Notes under the pieces: generated by a model
Database searches by the model: none
Seen by the model: the letters and a program-made list of their open reading frames with translations, nothing else
What the model was told of the DNA's origin: nothing
Shown: in pieces, positions 49,601 to 62,295 of the stretch
How the letters are laid out: each line of letters opens with the position of its first letter
Position numbering within the stretch: the stretch's first letter is position 1
Made by a program: the position numbers and the translations under genes
Assembly: GCF_051020985.1 (NCBI RefSeq)
Contig: NW_027475145.1
Location: forward strand, 248,001 to 312,000
Origin: Nomia melanderi
Lineage: Eukaryota > Arthropoda > Insecta > Hymenoptera > Halictidae
Direction of reading: 5' to 3'
DNA length: 64,000 nt

Positions 49601-50450
49601 GGTTTTTTCGGCCCCTGGTGGTCCGAGGTCGTTCCCGCTGCAAAGATTCATGCGCCAGGGCCTCCTACAGACAATGCACTTTGATTTATTGCGCTATCTG
49701 TAATAGCAACCGAGATATCACCAGATATATATTGGATATTTCCCTCACCCTGAGTGTCCAGCCCCATGAGCCGGTGGTTTTCTCGGCCCCTGGTGGTCCG
49801 AGGTCGTTCCCGCAGCACAGATGCATGCGCCAGGGCCTCCTGCAGATAATTCACTTTGGTTTATTGCGCTATCTCTAATAGCACCCGAGATATCACCAGA
49901 TATATATTGGATATTTCCCTCACCCTGAGTGTCCAGCCCCATGAGACGGTGGTTTTCTCGGCCCCTGGTGGTCCGAGGTCGTTCCCGCTGCACAGATGCA
50001 TGCGCCAGGGCCTCCTGCAGATAATTCACTTTGGTTTATTGCGCTGTATCTAATAGCACCCGAGATATCACCAGATATATATTGGATTTTCCCCTGACCC
50101 TGAGTGTCCGGCCCCATGAGACTGTGGTTTTCTCGGCCCCTGGTGGTCCGAGGTCGTTCCCGCTGCCCAGATTCATGCGCCAGGGCCTCCTCCAGACAAT
50201 GCACTTTGATTTATTGCGCTATCTGTAATAGCACCCGACATATCACCAGATATATATAGCATTTTTCCCTGACCCTGAGTGTCCGGCCCCATGAGACGGT
50301 GGTTTTCTCGGCCCCTGGTGGTCCGAGGTCGTTCCCGCTGCACAGATTCATGCGCCAGGGCCTCCTGCAGATAATTCACTTTGGTTTATTGCGCTATCTC
50401 TAATAGCACCCGAGATATCACCAGATATATATTGGATTTTGCCCTGACCC
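46690..50450. repeat. Block J copy 1
   Basis: Recurs at 52,289-55,873 with shifting offset: 5,599 up to about 48,545, 5,249 from about 48,980 to 49,645, then 5,423 to 50,450. Shared marks are CCAGTTATAT, GACATTGCAC, CACTGATTCAGG, TCACTGGATATATATTGG, CCATGGGACTG, TATATCTTGG, CACTGGCCCTGAG, GGTTTCCTCGG and CATGACACTG. The unmatched part 48,546-48,979 holds a CCCCATTAGAC monomer and the unique CCGCTGGCCTCATTTATG. A 174-bp monomer present in copy 2 is missing near 49,645. Confidence 0.85.
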
Positions 50451-52288
50451 TGAGTGTCCGACCCCATGAGACTGTGGTTTTCTCGGCCCCTGGTGGTCCG
50501 AGGTTGTTCCCGCTGCACAGATTCATGCGCCAGGGCCTCCTGCAGATAATTCACTTTGGTTTATTGCTCTATCTGTAATAGCACCCGAGATATCACCAGA
50601 TATATATTGGATTTTTCCTCGACCCTGAGTGTCCGGCCCCATGTGTCGGTGGTTTTCTCGGCCCCTGGTGATCCGAGGTCGTTCCCGCTGAACAGATTCA
50701 TTCGCAAGGGCCTCCTGCAGACAATTCACTTTGATTTATTGCGCTATCTGTAATAGCACCCGAGATATCACCAGATATATATTGGATTTTACCCTGACCA
50801 TGAGGGTCCGGCCCCATGAGACTGTGGTTTTTTCGGCCCCTGGTGGTCCGAGGTCGTTCCCGCTGCACAGATTCATGCGCCAGGGCCTCCTACAGACAAT
50901 GCACTTTGATTTATTGCGCTATCTGTAATAGCACCCGAGATATCACCAGATATATATTGGATTTTTCACTGACCCTGAGTGTCCGGCCCCATGAGACGGT
51001 GGTTTTCTCGGCCCCTGGTAGTCCGAGGTCGTTCCCGCTGCACAGATTCGTGCGCCAGGGCCTCCTACAGACAATGCACTTTGATTTATTGCGCTATCTG
51101 TAATAGCACCCGAGATATCACCAGATATATATTGGATTTTCCCCTGACCCTGAGTGTCCGGCCCCATGAGACTGTGGTTTTCTCGGCCCCTGGTGGTCCG
51201 AGGTCGTTCCCGCTGCACAGATTCATGCGCCAGGGCCTCCTACAGACAATGCACTTTGATTTATTGCGCTATCTGTAATAGCACCCGAGATATCACCAGA
51301 TATATATTGGATTTTTCACTGACCCTGAGTGTCCTGCCCCATGAGACGGTGGTTTTCTCGGCCCCTTGTGTTCCGAGGTCGTTCCCGCTGCACCGATTCA
51401 TGCGCCAGGGCCTCCTACAGAAAATGCACTTTGATTTATTGCGCTATCTGTAATAGCACCCGACATATCACCAGATATATATTGGATTTTCCCCAGACCC
51501 TGAGTGTCCGGCCCCATGAGACTGTAGTTTTCTCGGCCCCTGGTGGTCCGAGGTCGTTCCCGCTGCACAGATGCATGCGCCAGGGTCTCCTACAGACAAT
51601 GCACTTTGATTTATTGCGCTATCTCTAATAGCACCCGAGATATCACCAGATATATATTGGATTTTCCCCAGACCCTGAGTGTCCGGCCCCATGAGACTGT
51701 AGTTTTCTCGGCCCCTGGTGGTCCGAGGTCGTTCCCGCTGCACAGATGCATGCGCCAGGGCCTCTTGCAGATAATTCAATTTGGTTTATTGCGCTATCTC
51801 TAATAGCATCCGAGATATCACCAGATATATATTGGATTTTTCCCTGACCCTGAGTGTCCGGTCCCATGAGACGGTGGTTTTCTCGGCCCCTGGTGGTCCG
51901 AGGTCGTTCCCGCTGCACAAATTCATGCGCCAGGGCCTCCTACAGACAATGCACTTTGATTTATTGCGCTATCTGTAATAGCACCCGAGATATCACCAGA
52001 TATATATTGGATATTTCCCTCACCCTGATTGTCCAGCCCCATGAGACGCTGGTTTTCTCGGCCCCTGGTGGTCCGAGGTCGTTCCCGCTGCACAGATGCA
52101 TGCACCAGGGCCTCCTGCAGATAATTCACTTTGGTTTATTGCGCTATCTCTAATAGCACCCGAGATATCACCAGATATATATTGGATTTTCCCCTGACCC
52201 TGAGTGTCCGGCCCCATGAGACTGTGGTTTCCTCGGCCCCTGGTTGTCCGAGGTCGTTGCCGCTGCACAGGTTCATGCGCCAGGGCCT
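50451..52288. repeat. Monomers between block J copies
   Basis: About 10.5 monomers of mixed origin. The part near 50,600-50,720 is the most divergent of the region (CATGTGTCGG, CTGAACAGATTCATTCGCAAGG). Near 51,330-51,990 lies a run of CTTGTGTTCC, CCCGACATATC and CTCTTGCAG classes as in the core, with AGAAAATGCAC and a private CACCGATTC. Confidence 0.75.
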
Positions 52289-55200
52289 CCTACAGACAAT
52301 GCCCTTTGATTTATTGCGCTATCTGTAATAGCACCCGAGATATCACCAGTTATATATTGGATTTTTCACTGACCCTGAGCGTCCGGCCCCATGAGACGGT
52401 CGTTTTCTCGGCCCCTGGTGGTCCGAGGTCGTTCCCGCTGCACAGGTTCATGTGCCAGGGTCTCCTACAGACATTGCACTTTGATTTATTGCGCTATCTG
52501 TAATAGCACCCGAGATATCACCAGATATATATTGGATTTTTCACTGACCCTGAGTGTCCTGCCCCATGAGACGGTGGTTTTCTCGGCCCCTTGTGTTCCG
52601 AGGTCGTTCCCGCTGCACAGATTCATGCGCCAGGGCCTCCTACAGACAATGCACTTTGATTTATTGCGCTATCTGTAATAGCACCCGACATATCACCAGA
52701 TATATATTGGATTTTCCCCAGACCCCGAGTGTCCGGCCCCATGAGACTGTAGTTTTCTCGGCCCCTGGTGGTCCGAGGTCGTTCCCGCTGCACAGATGCA
52801 TGCGCCAGGGCCTCTTGCAGATAATTCAATTTGGTTTATTGCGCTGTATCTAATAGCACCCGAGATATCACCAGATATATATTGGATTTTCCCCTGACCC
52901 TGAGTGACCGGCCCCATGTGACTGTGGTTTTTTCGGCCCCTGGTGTTCCGAGGTCGTTCCCGCTGCACTGATTCAGGCGCCAGGGCCTCCTGCAGATAAC
53001 TCACTTGGTTTCTTGCGCTATCTCTAATAGCATCCGAGATATCACCAGATATATATTGGATTTTTCCCTGACCCTGAGTGTCCGGTCCCATGAGACGGTG
53101 GTTTTCTCGGCCCCTGGTGGTCCGAGGTCGTTCCCGCTGCACAAATTCATGCGCCAGGGCCTCCTACAGACAATGCACTTTGATTTATTGCGCTATCTGT
53201 AATAGCACCCGAGATATCACGAGATATATATTGGATTTTTCACTGACCCTGAGGGTCCGGCCCCATGAGGCGGTCGTTTACTCGGCCCCTGGTGGTCCGA
53301 GGTCGTTCCCGCTGCACAGATTCATGCGCCAGGGCCTCCTGCAGATAATTCACTTTGGTTTATTGCGCTACCTCTAATAGCACCCGAGATATCACCAGAT
53401 ATATATTGGATTTTCCCCTGACCCTGAGTGTCCCGCCCCATGAGACTGTGGTTTTCTCGGCCCCTGGTGGTCCGAGGTCGTTCCCGCTGCACAGATTCAT
53501 GCGCCAGGGCCTCCTACAGACAATTCACTTTGATTTATTGCGCTATCTGTAATAGCACCCGAGATATCACTGGATATATATTGGATTTTCCCCTGACCCT
53601 GAGTGTCCGGCCCCATGGGACTGTGGTTTTCTCGGCCCCTGGTGGTCCGAGGTCGTTCCCGCTGCACAGATTCATGCGCCAGGGCCTCCTACAGACAATG
53701 CACTTTGATTTATTGCGCTATCTGTAATAGCACCCGAGATATCACCAGATATATCTTGGATTTTTCACTGGCCCTGAGTGTCCGGCCCCATGAGACGGTG
53801 GTTTTCTCGGCCCCTGGTGGTCCGAGGTCGTTCCCGCTGCACAGATTCGTGCGCCAGGGCCTCCTACAGACAATGCACTTTGACTTATTGCGCTATCTGT
53901 AATAGCACCCGAGATATCACCAGATATATATTGGATTTTTCCCTGACCCTGAGTGTCCGGTCCCATGAGACGGTGGTTTCCTCGGCCCCTGGTGGTCCGA
54001 GGTCGTTCCCGCTGCACAAATTCATGCGCCAGGGCCTCCTACAGACAATGCACTTTGATTTATTGCGCTATCTGTAATAGCACCCGAGATATCAACAGAT
54101 ATATATTGGATATTTCCCTCACCCTGAGTGTCCAGCCCCATGAGGCGGTGGTTTTCTCGGCCCCTGGTGGTCCGAGGTCGTTCCCGCTGCACAGATTCAT
54201 GCGCCAGGGTCTCCTACAGAAAATGCACTTTGATTTATTGCGCTATCTGTAATAGCACCCGACATATCACCAGATATATATTGGATTTTCCCCAGACCCT
54301 GAGTGTCCGGCCCCATGAGACTGTAGTTTTCTCGGCCCCTGGTGGCCCGAGGTCGTTCCCGCTGCACAGATGCATGCGCCAGGGTCTCCTACAGACAATG
54401 CACTTTGATTTATTGCGCTATCTGTAATAGCACCCGAGATATCACCAGATATATATTGGATTTTTCACTGACCCTGAGTGTCCTGCCCCATGAGACGGTG
54501 GTTTTCTCGGCCCCTTGTGTTCCGAGGTCGTTCCCGCTGCACAGATTCATGCGCCAGGGTCTCCTACAGAAAATGCACTTTGATTTATTGCGCTATCTGT
54601 AATAGCACCCGACATATCACCAGATATATATTGGATTTTCCCCAGACCCTGAGTGTCCGGCCCCATGACACTGTAGTTTTCTCGGCCCCTGGTGGTCCGA
54701 GGTCGTTCCCGCTGCACAGATGCATGCGCCAGGGCCTCTTGCAGATAATTCAATTTGGTTTATTGCGCTGTATCTAATAGCACCCGAGATATCACCAGAT
54801 ATATATTGGATTTTCCCCTGACCCTGAGTGACCGGCCCCATGTGACTGTGGTTTTTTCGGCCCCTGGTGGTCCGAGGTCGTTCCCGCTGCACAGATTCAG
54901 GCGCCAGGGCCTCCTGCAGATAACTCACTTGGTTTCTTGCGCTATCTCTAATAGCACTCGAGATATCACCAGATATATATTGGATTTTTCCCTGACCCTG
55001 AGTGTCCGGTCCCATGAGACGGTGGTTTTCTCGGCCCCTGGTGGTCCGAGGTCGTTCCCGCTGCACAAATTCATGCGCCAGGGCCTCCTACAGACAATGC
55101 ACTTTGATTTATTGCGCTATCTGTAATAGCACACGAGATATCACCAGATATATATTGGATATTTCCCTCACCCTGAGTGTCCAGCCCCATGAGCCGGTGG

Positions 55201-55873
55201 TTTTCTCGGCCCCTGGTGGTCCGAGGTCGTTCCCGCAGCACAGATGCATGCGCCAGGGCCTCCTGCAGATAATTCACTTTGGTTTATTGCGCTATCTCTA
55301 ATAGCACCCGAGATATCACCAGATATATATTGGATATTTCCCTCACCCTGAGTGTCCAGCCCCATGAGACGGTGGTTTTCTCGGCCCCTGGTGGTCCGAG
55401 GTCGTTCCCGCTGCACAGATGCATGCGCCAGGGCCTCCTGCAGATAATTCACTTTGGTTTATTGCGCTGTATCTAATAGCACCCGAGATATCACCAGATA
55501 TATATTGGATTTTCCCCTGACCCTGAGTGTCCGGCCCCATGAGACTGTGGTTTTCTCGGCCCCTGGTGGTCCGAGGTCGTTCCCGCTGCCCAGATTCATG
55601 CGCCAGGGCCTCCTCCAGACAATGCACTTTGATTTATTGCGCTATCTGTAATAGCACCCGACATATCACCAGATATATATAGCATTTTTCCCTGACCCTG
55701 AGTGTCCGGCCCCATGAGACGGTGGTTTTCTCGGCCCCTGGTGGTCCGAGGTCGTTCCCGCTGCACAGATTCATGCGCCAGGGCCTCCTGCAGATAATTC
55801 ACTTTGGTTTATTGCGCTATCTCTAATAGCACCCGAGATATCACCAGATATATATTGGATTTTGCCCTGACCC
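52289..55873. repeat. Block J copy 2
   Basis: Second copy of 46,690-50,450 with two fewer monomers near 54,144-54,229 and one more (174 bp, CACTTGG deletion at 54,926) near 54,900. Its offset from copy 1, 5,599 bases over the first 1.9 kb, equals the length of the block I unit. Its right end overlaps the 5-monomer duplication K. Confidence 0.85.
54990..55864. repeat. Block K copy 1 (5-monomer tandem unit)
   Basis: An 875-bp unit, exactly five monomers, directly repeated at 55,865. Marks are CACACGAGATATC, CATGAGCCGGTGG, CCCGCAGCACAG, two successive GGATATTTCCCTCACCC monomers, GCTGCCCAGATTC and TATATAGCATTTTTCCC. No difference was seen between copies. Confidence 0.88.
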
Positions 55874-56754
55874 TGAGTGTCCGGTCCCATGAGACGGTGG
55901 TTTTCTCGGCCCCTGGTGGTCCGAGGTCGTTCCCGCTGCACAAATTCATGCGCCAGGGCCTCCTACAGACAATGCACTTTGATTTATTGCGCTATCTGTA
56001 ATAGCACACGAGATATCACCAGATATATATTGGATATTTCCCTCACCCTGAGTGTCCAGCCCCATGAGCCGGTGGTTTTCTCGGCCCCTGGTGGTCCGAG
56101 GTCGTTCCCGCAGCACAGATGCATGCGCCAGGGCCTCCTGCAGATAATTCACTTTGGTTTATTGCGCTATCTCTAATAGCACCCGAGATATCACCAGATA
56201 TATATTGGATATTTCCCTCACCCTGAGTGTCCAGCCCCATGAGACGGTGGTTTTCTCGGCCCCTGGTGGTCCGAGGTCGTTCCCGCTGCACAGATGCATG
56301 CGCCAGGGCCTCCTGCAGATAATTCACTTTGGTTTATTGCGCTGTATCTAATAGCACCCGAGATATCACCAGATATATATTGGATTTTCCCCTGACCCTG
56401 AGTGTCCGGCCCCATGAGACTGTGGTTTTCTCGGCCCCTGGTGGTCCGAGGTCGTTCCCGCTGCCCAGATTCATGCGCCAGGGCCTCCTCCAGACAATGC
56501 ACTTTGATTTATTGCGCTATCTGTAATAGCACCCGACATATCACCAGATATATATAGCATTTTTCCCTGACCCTGAGTGTCCGGCCCCATGAGACGGTGG
56601 TTTTCTCGGCCCCTGGTGGTCCGAGGTCGTTCCCGCTGCACAGATTCATGCGCCAGGGCCTCCTGCAGATAATTCACTTTGGTTTATTGCGCTATCTCTA
56701 ATAGCACCCGAGATATCACCAGATATATATTGGATTTTGCCCTGACCCTGAGTG
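55865..56754. repeat. Block K copy 2
   Basis: Direct tandem copy of 54,990-55,864. It ends near TCCGACCCC (56,755), where copy 1 has TCCGGTCCC because the next round begins. Confidence 0.88.
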
Positions 56755-59700
56755 TCCGACCCCATGAGACTGTGGTTTTCTCGGCCCCTGGTGGTCCGAG
56801 GTCGTTCCCGCTGCACAAATTCATGCGCCAGGGCCTCCTACAGACAATGCACTTTGATTTATTGCGCTATCTGTAATAGCACCCGACATATCACCAGATA
56901 TATATTGGATTTTCCCCAGACCCTGAGTGTCCGGCCCCATGAGACTGTAGTTTTCTCGGCCCCTGGTGGTCCGAGGTCGTTCCCGCTGCACAAATTCATG
57001 CGCCAGGGCCTCCTACAGACAATGCACTTTGATTTATTGCGCTATCTGTAATAGCACCCGAGATATCACCAGATATATATTGGATATTTCCCTCACCCTG
57101 AGTGTCCAGCCCCATGAGACGGTGATTTTCTCGGCCCCTGGTGGTCCGAGGTCGTTCCCGCTGCACAGATGCATGCGCCAGGGCCTCCTGCAGATAATTC
57201 ACTTTGGTTTATTGCGCTGTATCTAATAGCACCCGAGATATCACCAGATATATATTGGATTTTCCCCTGACCCTGAGTGTCCGGCCCCATGAGACTGTGG
57301 TTTTCTCGGCCCCTGGTTGTCCGAGGTCGTTGCCGCTGCACAGGTTCATGCGCCAGGGCCTCCTACAGACAATGCCCTTTGATTTATTGCTCTATCTGTA
57401 ATAGCACCCGAGATATCACCAGTTATATATTGGATTTTTCACTGACCCTGAGCGTCCGGCCCCATGAGACGGTCGTTTTCTCGGCCCCTGGTGGTCCGAG
57501 GTCGTTCCCGCTGCACAGGTTCATGTGCCAGGGTCTCCTACAGACAATGCACTTTGATTTATTGCGCTATCTGTAATAGCACCCGAGATATCACCAGATA
57601 TATATTGGATTTTTCACTGACCCTGAGTGTCCTGCCCCATGAGACGGTGGTTTTCTCGGCCCCTTGTGTTCCGAGGTCGTTCCCGCTGCACAGATTCATG
57701 CGCCAGGGCCTCCTACAGACAATGACCTTTGATTTATTGCGCTATCTGTAATAGCACCCGACATATCACCAGATATATATTGGATTTTCCCCAGACCCTG
57801 AGTGTCCGGCCCCATGAGACTGTAGTTTTCTCGGCCCCTGGTGGTCCGAGGTCGTTCCCGCTGCACAGATTCATGCGCCAGGGCCTCCTGCAGATAATTC
57901 ACTTTGGTTTATTGCGCTATCTCTAATAGCGCCCGAGATATCACCAGATATATATTGGATTTTTCCCTGACCCTGAGTGTCCGGCCCCATGAGACTGTGG
58001 TTTTCTCGGCCCCCGGTGGTCCGAGGTTGTTCCCGCTGCACAGATTCATGCGCCAGGGCCTCCTACAGACAATGCACTTTGATTTTTTGCGCTATCTGTA
58101 ATAGCACCCGAGATATCACCAGATCTATATTGGATTTTCCCCTGACCGTGAGTGTCCGGCCCCATGAGACTGTGGTTTTCTCGGCCCCTGGTGGTCCGAG
58201 GTCGTTCCCCCTGCACAGATTCATGCGCCAGGGCCTCCTGCAGATAATTCACTTTGGTTTATTGCGCTATCTCTAATAGCACCCGAGATATCACCAGATA
58301 TAAATTGGATTTTTCACTGACCCTGAGCGTCCGGCCCCATGAGACGGTGGTTTTCTCGGCCCCTGGTGGTCCGAGGTCGGTCCCGCTGCACAGATTCATG
58401 CGCCAGGGCCTCCTGCAGATAATTCACTTTGGTTTATTGCGCTATCTCTAATAGCGCCCGAGATATCACCAGATATATATTGGATTTTTCCCTGACCCTG
58501 AGTGTCCGGCCCCATGAGACGGTGGATGTCTCGGCCCCTGATGGTCCGAGATCGTTCCCGCTGCACAGATTCATGCGCCAGGGCCTCCTGCAGACAATTC
58601 ACTTTGGTTTATTGCGCTATCTCTAATAGCACCCGAGATATCACCAGATATATATTGGATTTTTCCCCGACCCGGAGTGTCCGGCCCCATGAGACGGCGG
58701 TTTTCTCGGCCGCTGGTGGTCCGAGGTCGTTCCCGCTGGCCAGATTCATGCGCCAGGGCCTCCTACAGACAATGCACTTTGATTTATTGCGCTATCTGTA
58801 ATAGCACCCGAGATATCACCAGATCTATATTGGATTTTCCCCTGACCCTGAGTATCCGGCCCCATGAGACTGTGGTTTTCTCGGCCCCTGGTGGTCCGAG
58901 GTCGTTCCCGTTGCACAGATTCATGCGCCAGGGCCTCCTGCAGATAATTCACTTTGGTTTATTGCGCTATCTCTAATAGCACCCGAGATATCACCAGATA
59001 TATATTGGATTTTTCACTGACCCTGAGCGTCCGGCCCCATGAGACGGTCGTTTTCTCGGCCCCTGGTGGTCCGAGGTCGTTCCCGCTGCACAGGTTCATG
59101 CGCCAGGGTCTCCTACAGACAATGCACTTTGATTTATTGCGCTATCTCTAATAGCACCCGAGATATCACCAGATATATATTGGATTTTCCCCTGACCCTG
59201 AGTGTCCGGCCCCATGAGACTGTGGTTTTCTCGGCGCCTGGTGGTCCGAGGTCGTTCCCGTTTCACAGATTCATGCGCCAGGGCCTCCTGCAGATAATTC
59301 ACTTTGGTTTATTGCGCTATCTCTAATAGCACCCGAGATATCACCAGATATATATTGGATTTTCCCCTGACCCTGAGTTTCCGGCCCCATGAGACTGTGG
59401 TTTTCTCGGCCCCTGGTCGTCCGAGGTCGTTCCCGCTGCACAGATTCATGCGCCAGGGCCTCCTGCAGATAATTCACTTTGATTTATTGCGCTATCTGTA
59501 ATAGCACCCGAGATATCACCAGATCTATATTGGATTTTCCCCTGACCCTGAGTATCCGGCCCCATGAGACTGTGGTTTTCTCGGCCCCTGGTGGTCCGAG
59601 GTCGTTCCCGTTGCACACATTCATGCGCCAGGGCCTCCTGCAGATAATTGACTTTGGTTTATTGCGCTATCTCTAATAGCACCCAAGATATCACCAGATA

Positions 59701-59919
59701 TATATTGGATTTTTCACTGACCCTGAGCGTCGGGCCCCATGAGACGGTCGTTTTCTCGGCCCCTGGTGGTCCGAGGTCGTTCCCGCTGCACAGGTTCATG
59801 CGCCAGGGTCTCCTACAGACAATGCACTTTGATTTATTGCGCTATCTCTAATAGCACCCGAGATATCACCAGATATACATTGGATTTTCCCCTGACCCTG
59901 AGTGTCCGGCCCCATGAGA
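56755..59919. repeat. Transition into right heterogeneous flank
   Basis: About 18 monomers. The first (to about 57,750) still carry core classes: CACAAATTC, CCAGTTATAT and CTTGTGTTCC. From about 57,900 the monomers have many private changes (CTTTGATTTTTTGCG, GACCGTGAGTG, ATATAAATTGG, GGTCGGTCCC, GGATGTCTCGG, GACCCGGAG, CACCCAAGATATC) and AGATCT. No segmental duplication longer than about one kb was seen in 57.9-59.9 kb. This resembles the left flank and not the core. Confidence 0.75.
58703..58852. repeat. Bookend two-monomer haplotype, right copy
   Basis: Carries the same rare marks as 2,541-2,690: CTCGGCCGCTGG, CCGCTGGCCAGATTC and then AGATCTATATTGG in the next monomer. A few bases differ (for example GTCGTT here against GTCGTC on the left), which fits an older relationship than the near-perfect core duplications. 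Confidence 0.75.
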
Positions 59920-60809
59920 CTGTGGTTTTCTCGGCGCCTGGTGGTCCGAGGTCGTTCCCGCTGCACAGATACATGCGCCAGGGCCTCCTACAGGTAATGC
60001 ACTTTGATTTATTGCGCTATCTGTAATAGCACCCGAGATATCACCAGATCTATATTGGATTTTCCCCTGACCCTGAGTGTCCGGCCCCATGAGACTGTGG
60101 TTTACTCGGCCCCTGGTGGTCCGAGGTCGTTGCCGCTGCACAGGTTCATGCGCCAGGGCCTCCTACAGACAATGCACTTTGATTTATTGCGCTATCTGTA
60201 ATAGCACCCGAGATATCACCAGATATATGTTGGATTTTTCACTGACCCTGAAAGTCCGGCCCCATGAGACGGTCGTTTTCTCGGCCCCTGGTGGTCCGAG
60301 GTCGATCCCGCTGCACAGGTTCATGCGCCAGGATCTCCTACAGACAATGCACTTTGATTTATTGCGCTATCTGTAATAGCACCCGAGATATCACCAGATA
60401 TATATTGGATTTTTCACTGACCCTGAGTGTCCTGCCCCATGAGACGGTGGTTTTCTCGACCCCTGGTGTTCCGAGGTCGTTCCCGCTGCACAGATTCATG
60501 CGCCAGGGCCTCCTACAGACAATGCACTTTGATTTATTGCGCTATCTGTAATAGCACCCGACATATCACCAGATATATATAGCATTTTTCCCTGACCCTG
60601 AGTGTCCGGCCCCATGAGACGGTGGTTTTCTCGGCCCCTGGTGGTCGGAGGTCGTTCCCGCTGCACAGATTCATGCGCCAGGGCCTCCTGCAGATAATTC
60701 ACTTTGGTTTATTGCGCTATCTCTAATAGCACCCGAGATATCACCAGATATATATTGGATTTTGCCCTGACCCTGAGTGTCCGACCCCATGAGACTGTGG
60801 TTTTCTCGG
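59920..60809. repeat. Block L copy 1 (5-monomer tandem unit)
   Basis: An 875-bp period, exactly five monomers. Marks are CTCGGCGCCTGG, CAGATACATGCG, CTACAGGTAATGC, AGATCTATATTGG, GGTTTACTCGG, ATATGTTGG, CCTGAAAGTCC, CCAGGATCTCC and TCTCGACCCCTGG. The copy at 60,810 follows directly. Confidence 0.85.
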
Positions 60810-61684
60810 CGCCTGGTGGTCCGAGGTCGTTCCCGCTGCACAGATACATGCGCCAGGGCCTCCTACAGGTAATGCACTTTGATTTATTGCGCTATCTGTA
60901 ATAGCACCCGAGATATCACCAGATCTATATTGGATTTTCCCCTGACCCTGAGTGTCCGGCCCCATGAGACTGTGGTTTACTCGGCCCCTGGTGGTCCGAG
61001 GTCGTTGCCGCTGCACAGGTTCATGCGCCAGGGCCTCCTACAGACAATGCACTTTGATTTATTGCGCTATCTGTAATAGCACCCGAGATATCACCAGATA
61101 TATGTTGGATTTTTCACTGACCCTGAAAGTCCGGCCCCATGAGACGGTCGTTTTCTCGGCCCCTGGTGGTCCGAGGTCGATCCCGCTGCACAGGTTCATG
61201 CGCCAGGATCTCCTACAGACAATGCACTTTGATTTATTGCGCTATCTGTAATAGCACCCGAGATATCACCAGATATATATTGGATTTTTCACTGACCCTG
61301 AGTGTCCTGCCCCATGAGACGGTGGTTTTCTCGACCCCTGGTGTTCCGAGGTCGTTCCCGCTGCACAGATTCATGCGCCAGGGCCTCCTACAGACAATGC
61401 ACTTTGATTTATTGCGCTATCTGTAATAGCACCCGACATATCACCAGATATATATAGCATTTTTCCCTGACCCTGAGTGTCCGGCCCCATGAGACGGTGG
61501 TTTTCTCGGCCCCTGGTGGTCGGAGGTCGTTCCCGCTGCACAGATTCATGCGCCAGGGCCTCCTGCAGATAATTCACTTTGGTTTATTGCGCTATCTCTA
61601 ATAGCACCCGAGATATCACCAGATATATATTGGATTTTGCCCTGACCCTGAGTGTCCGACCCCATGAGACTGTGGTTTTCTCGG
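60810..61684. repeat. Block L copy 2
   Basis: Second copy of the 875-bp unit. The shared run from 59,920 appears again from 60,795. It ends where CTCGGCGCCTGG would be expected but CTCGGCCCCTGGTGTTCC is found (about 61,681). Confidence 0.82.
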
Positions 61685-61689
61685 CCCCT

Positions 61690-62295
61690 GGTGTTCCGAG
61701 GTCGTTCCCGCTGCACAGATTCATGCGCCAGGGCCTCCTACAGACAATGCACTTTGATTTATTGCGCTATCTCTAATAGCACCCGAGATATCACCAGATA
61801 TATATTGGATTTTCCCCTGACCCTGAGTGTCCGGCCCCATGAGACTGTGGTTTTCTCGGCCCCTGGTGGTCCGAGGTCGTTGCCGCTGCACAGGTTCATG
61901 CGCCAGGGCCTCCTACAGACAATGCACTTTGATTTATTGCGCTATCTGTAATAGCACCCGAGATATCACCAGATATATATTGGATTTTTCACTGACCCTG
62001 AGCGTCCGGCCCCATGAGACGGTCGTTTTCTCGGCCCCTGGTGGTCCGAGGTCGATCCCGCTGCACAGGTTCATGCGCCAGGATCTCCTACAGACAATGC
62101 ACTTTGATTTATTGCGCTATCTGTAATAGCACCCGAGATATCACCAGATATATATTGGATTTTCCCCTGACCCTGAGTGTCCGGCCCCTTGAGACTGTGG
62201 TTTTCTCGGCCCCTGGTCGTCCGAGGTCGTTCCCGCTGCACAGATTCATGCGCCAGGGCCTCCTACAGACAATGCACTTTGATTTATTGCGCTAT
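61690..62295. repeat. Block M copy 1 (7-monomer offset)
   Basis: Matches 62,915-63,520 at offset 1,225, exactly seven monomers. The most telling mark is CCCCTTGAGACTG (near 62,186 and 63,411) with CTGGTCGTCCGAGG. GATATATTGCG near 63,331 is private to copy 2. Confidence 0.8.
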
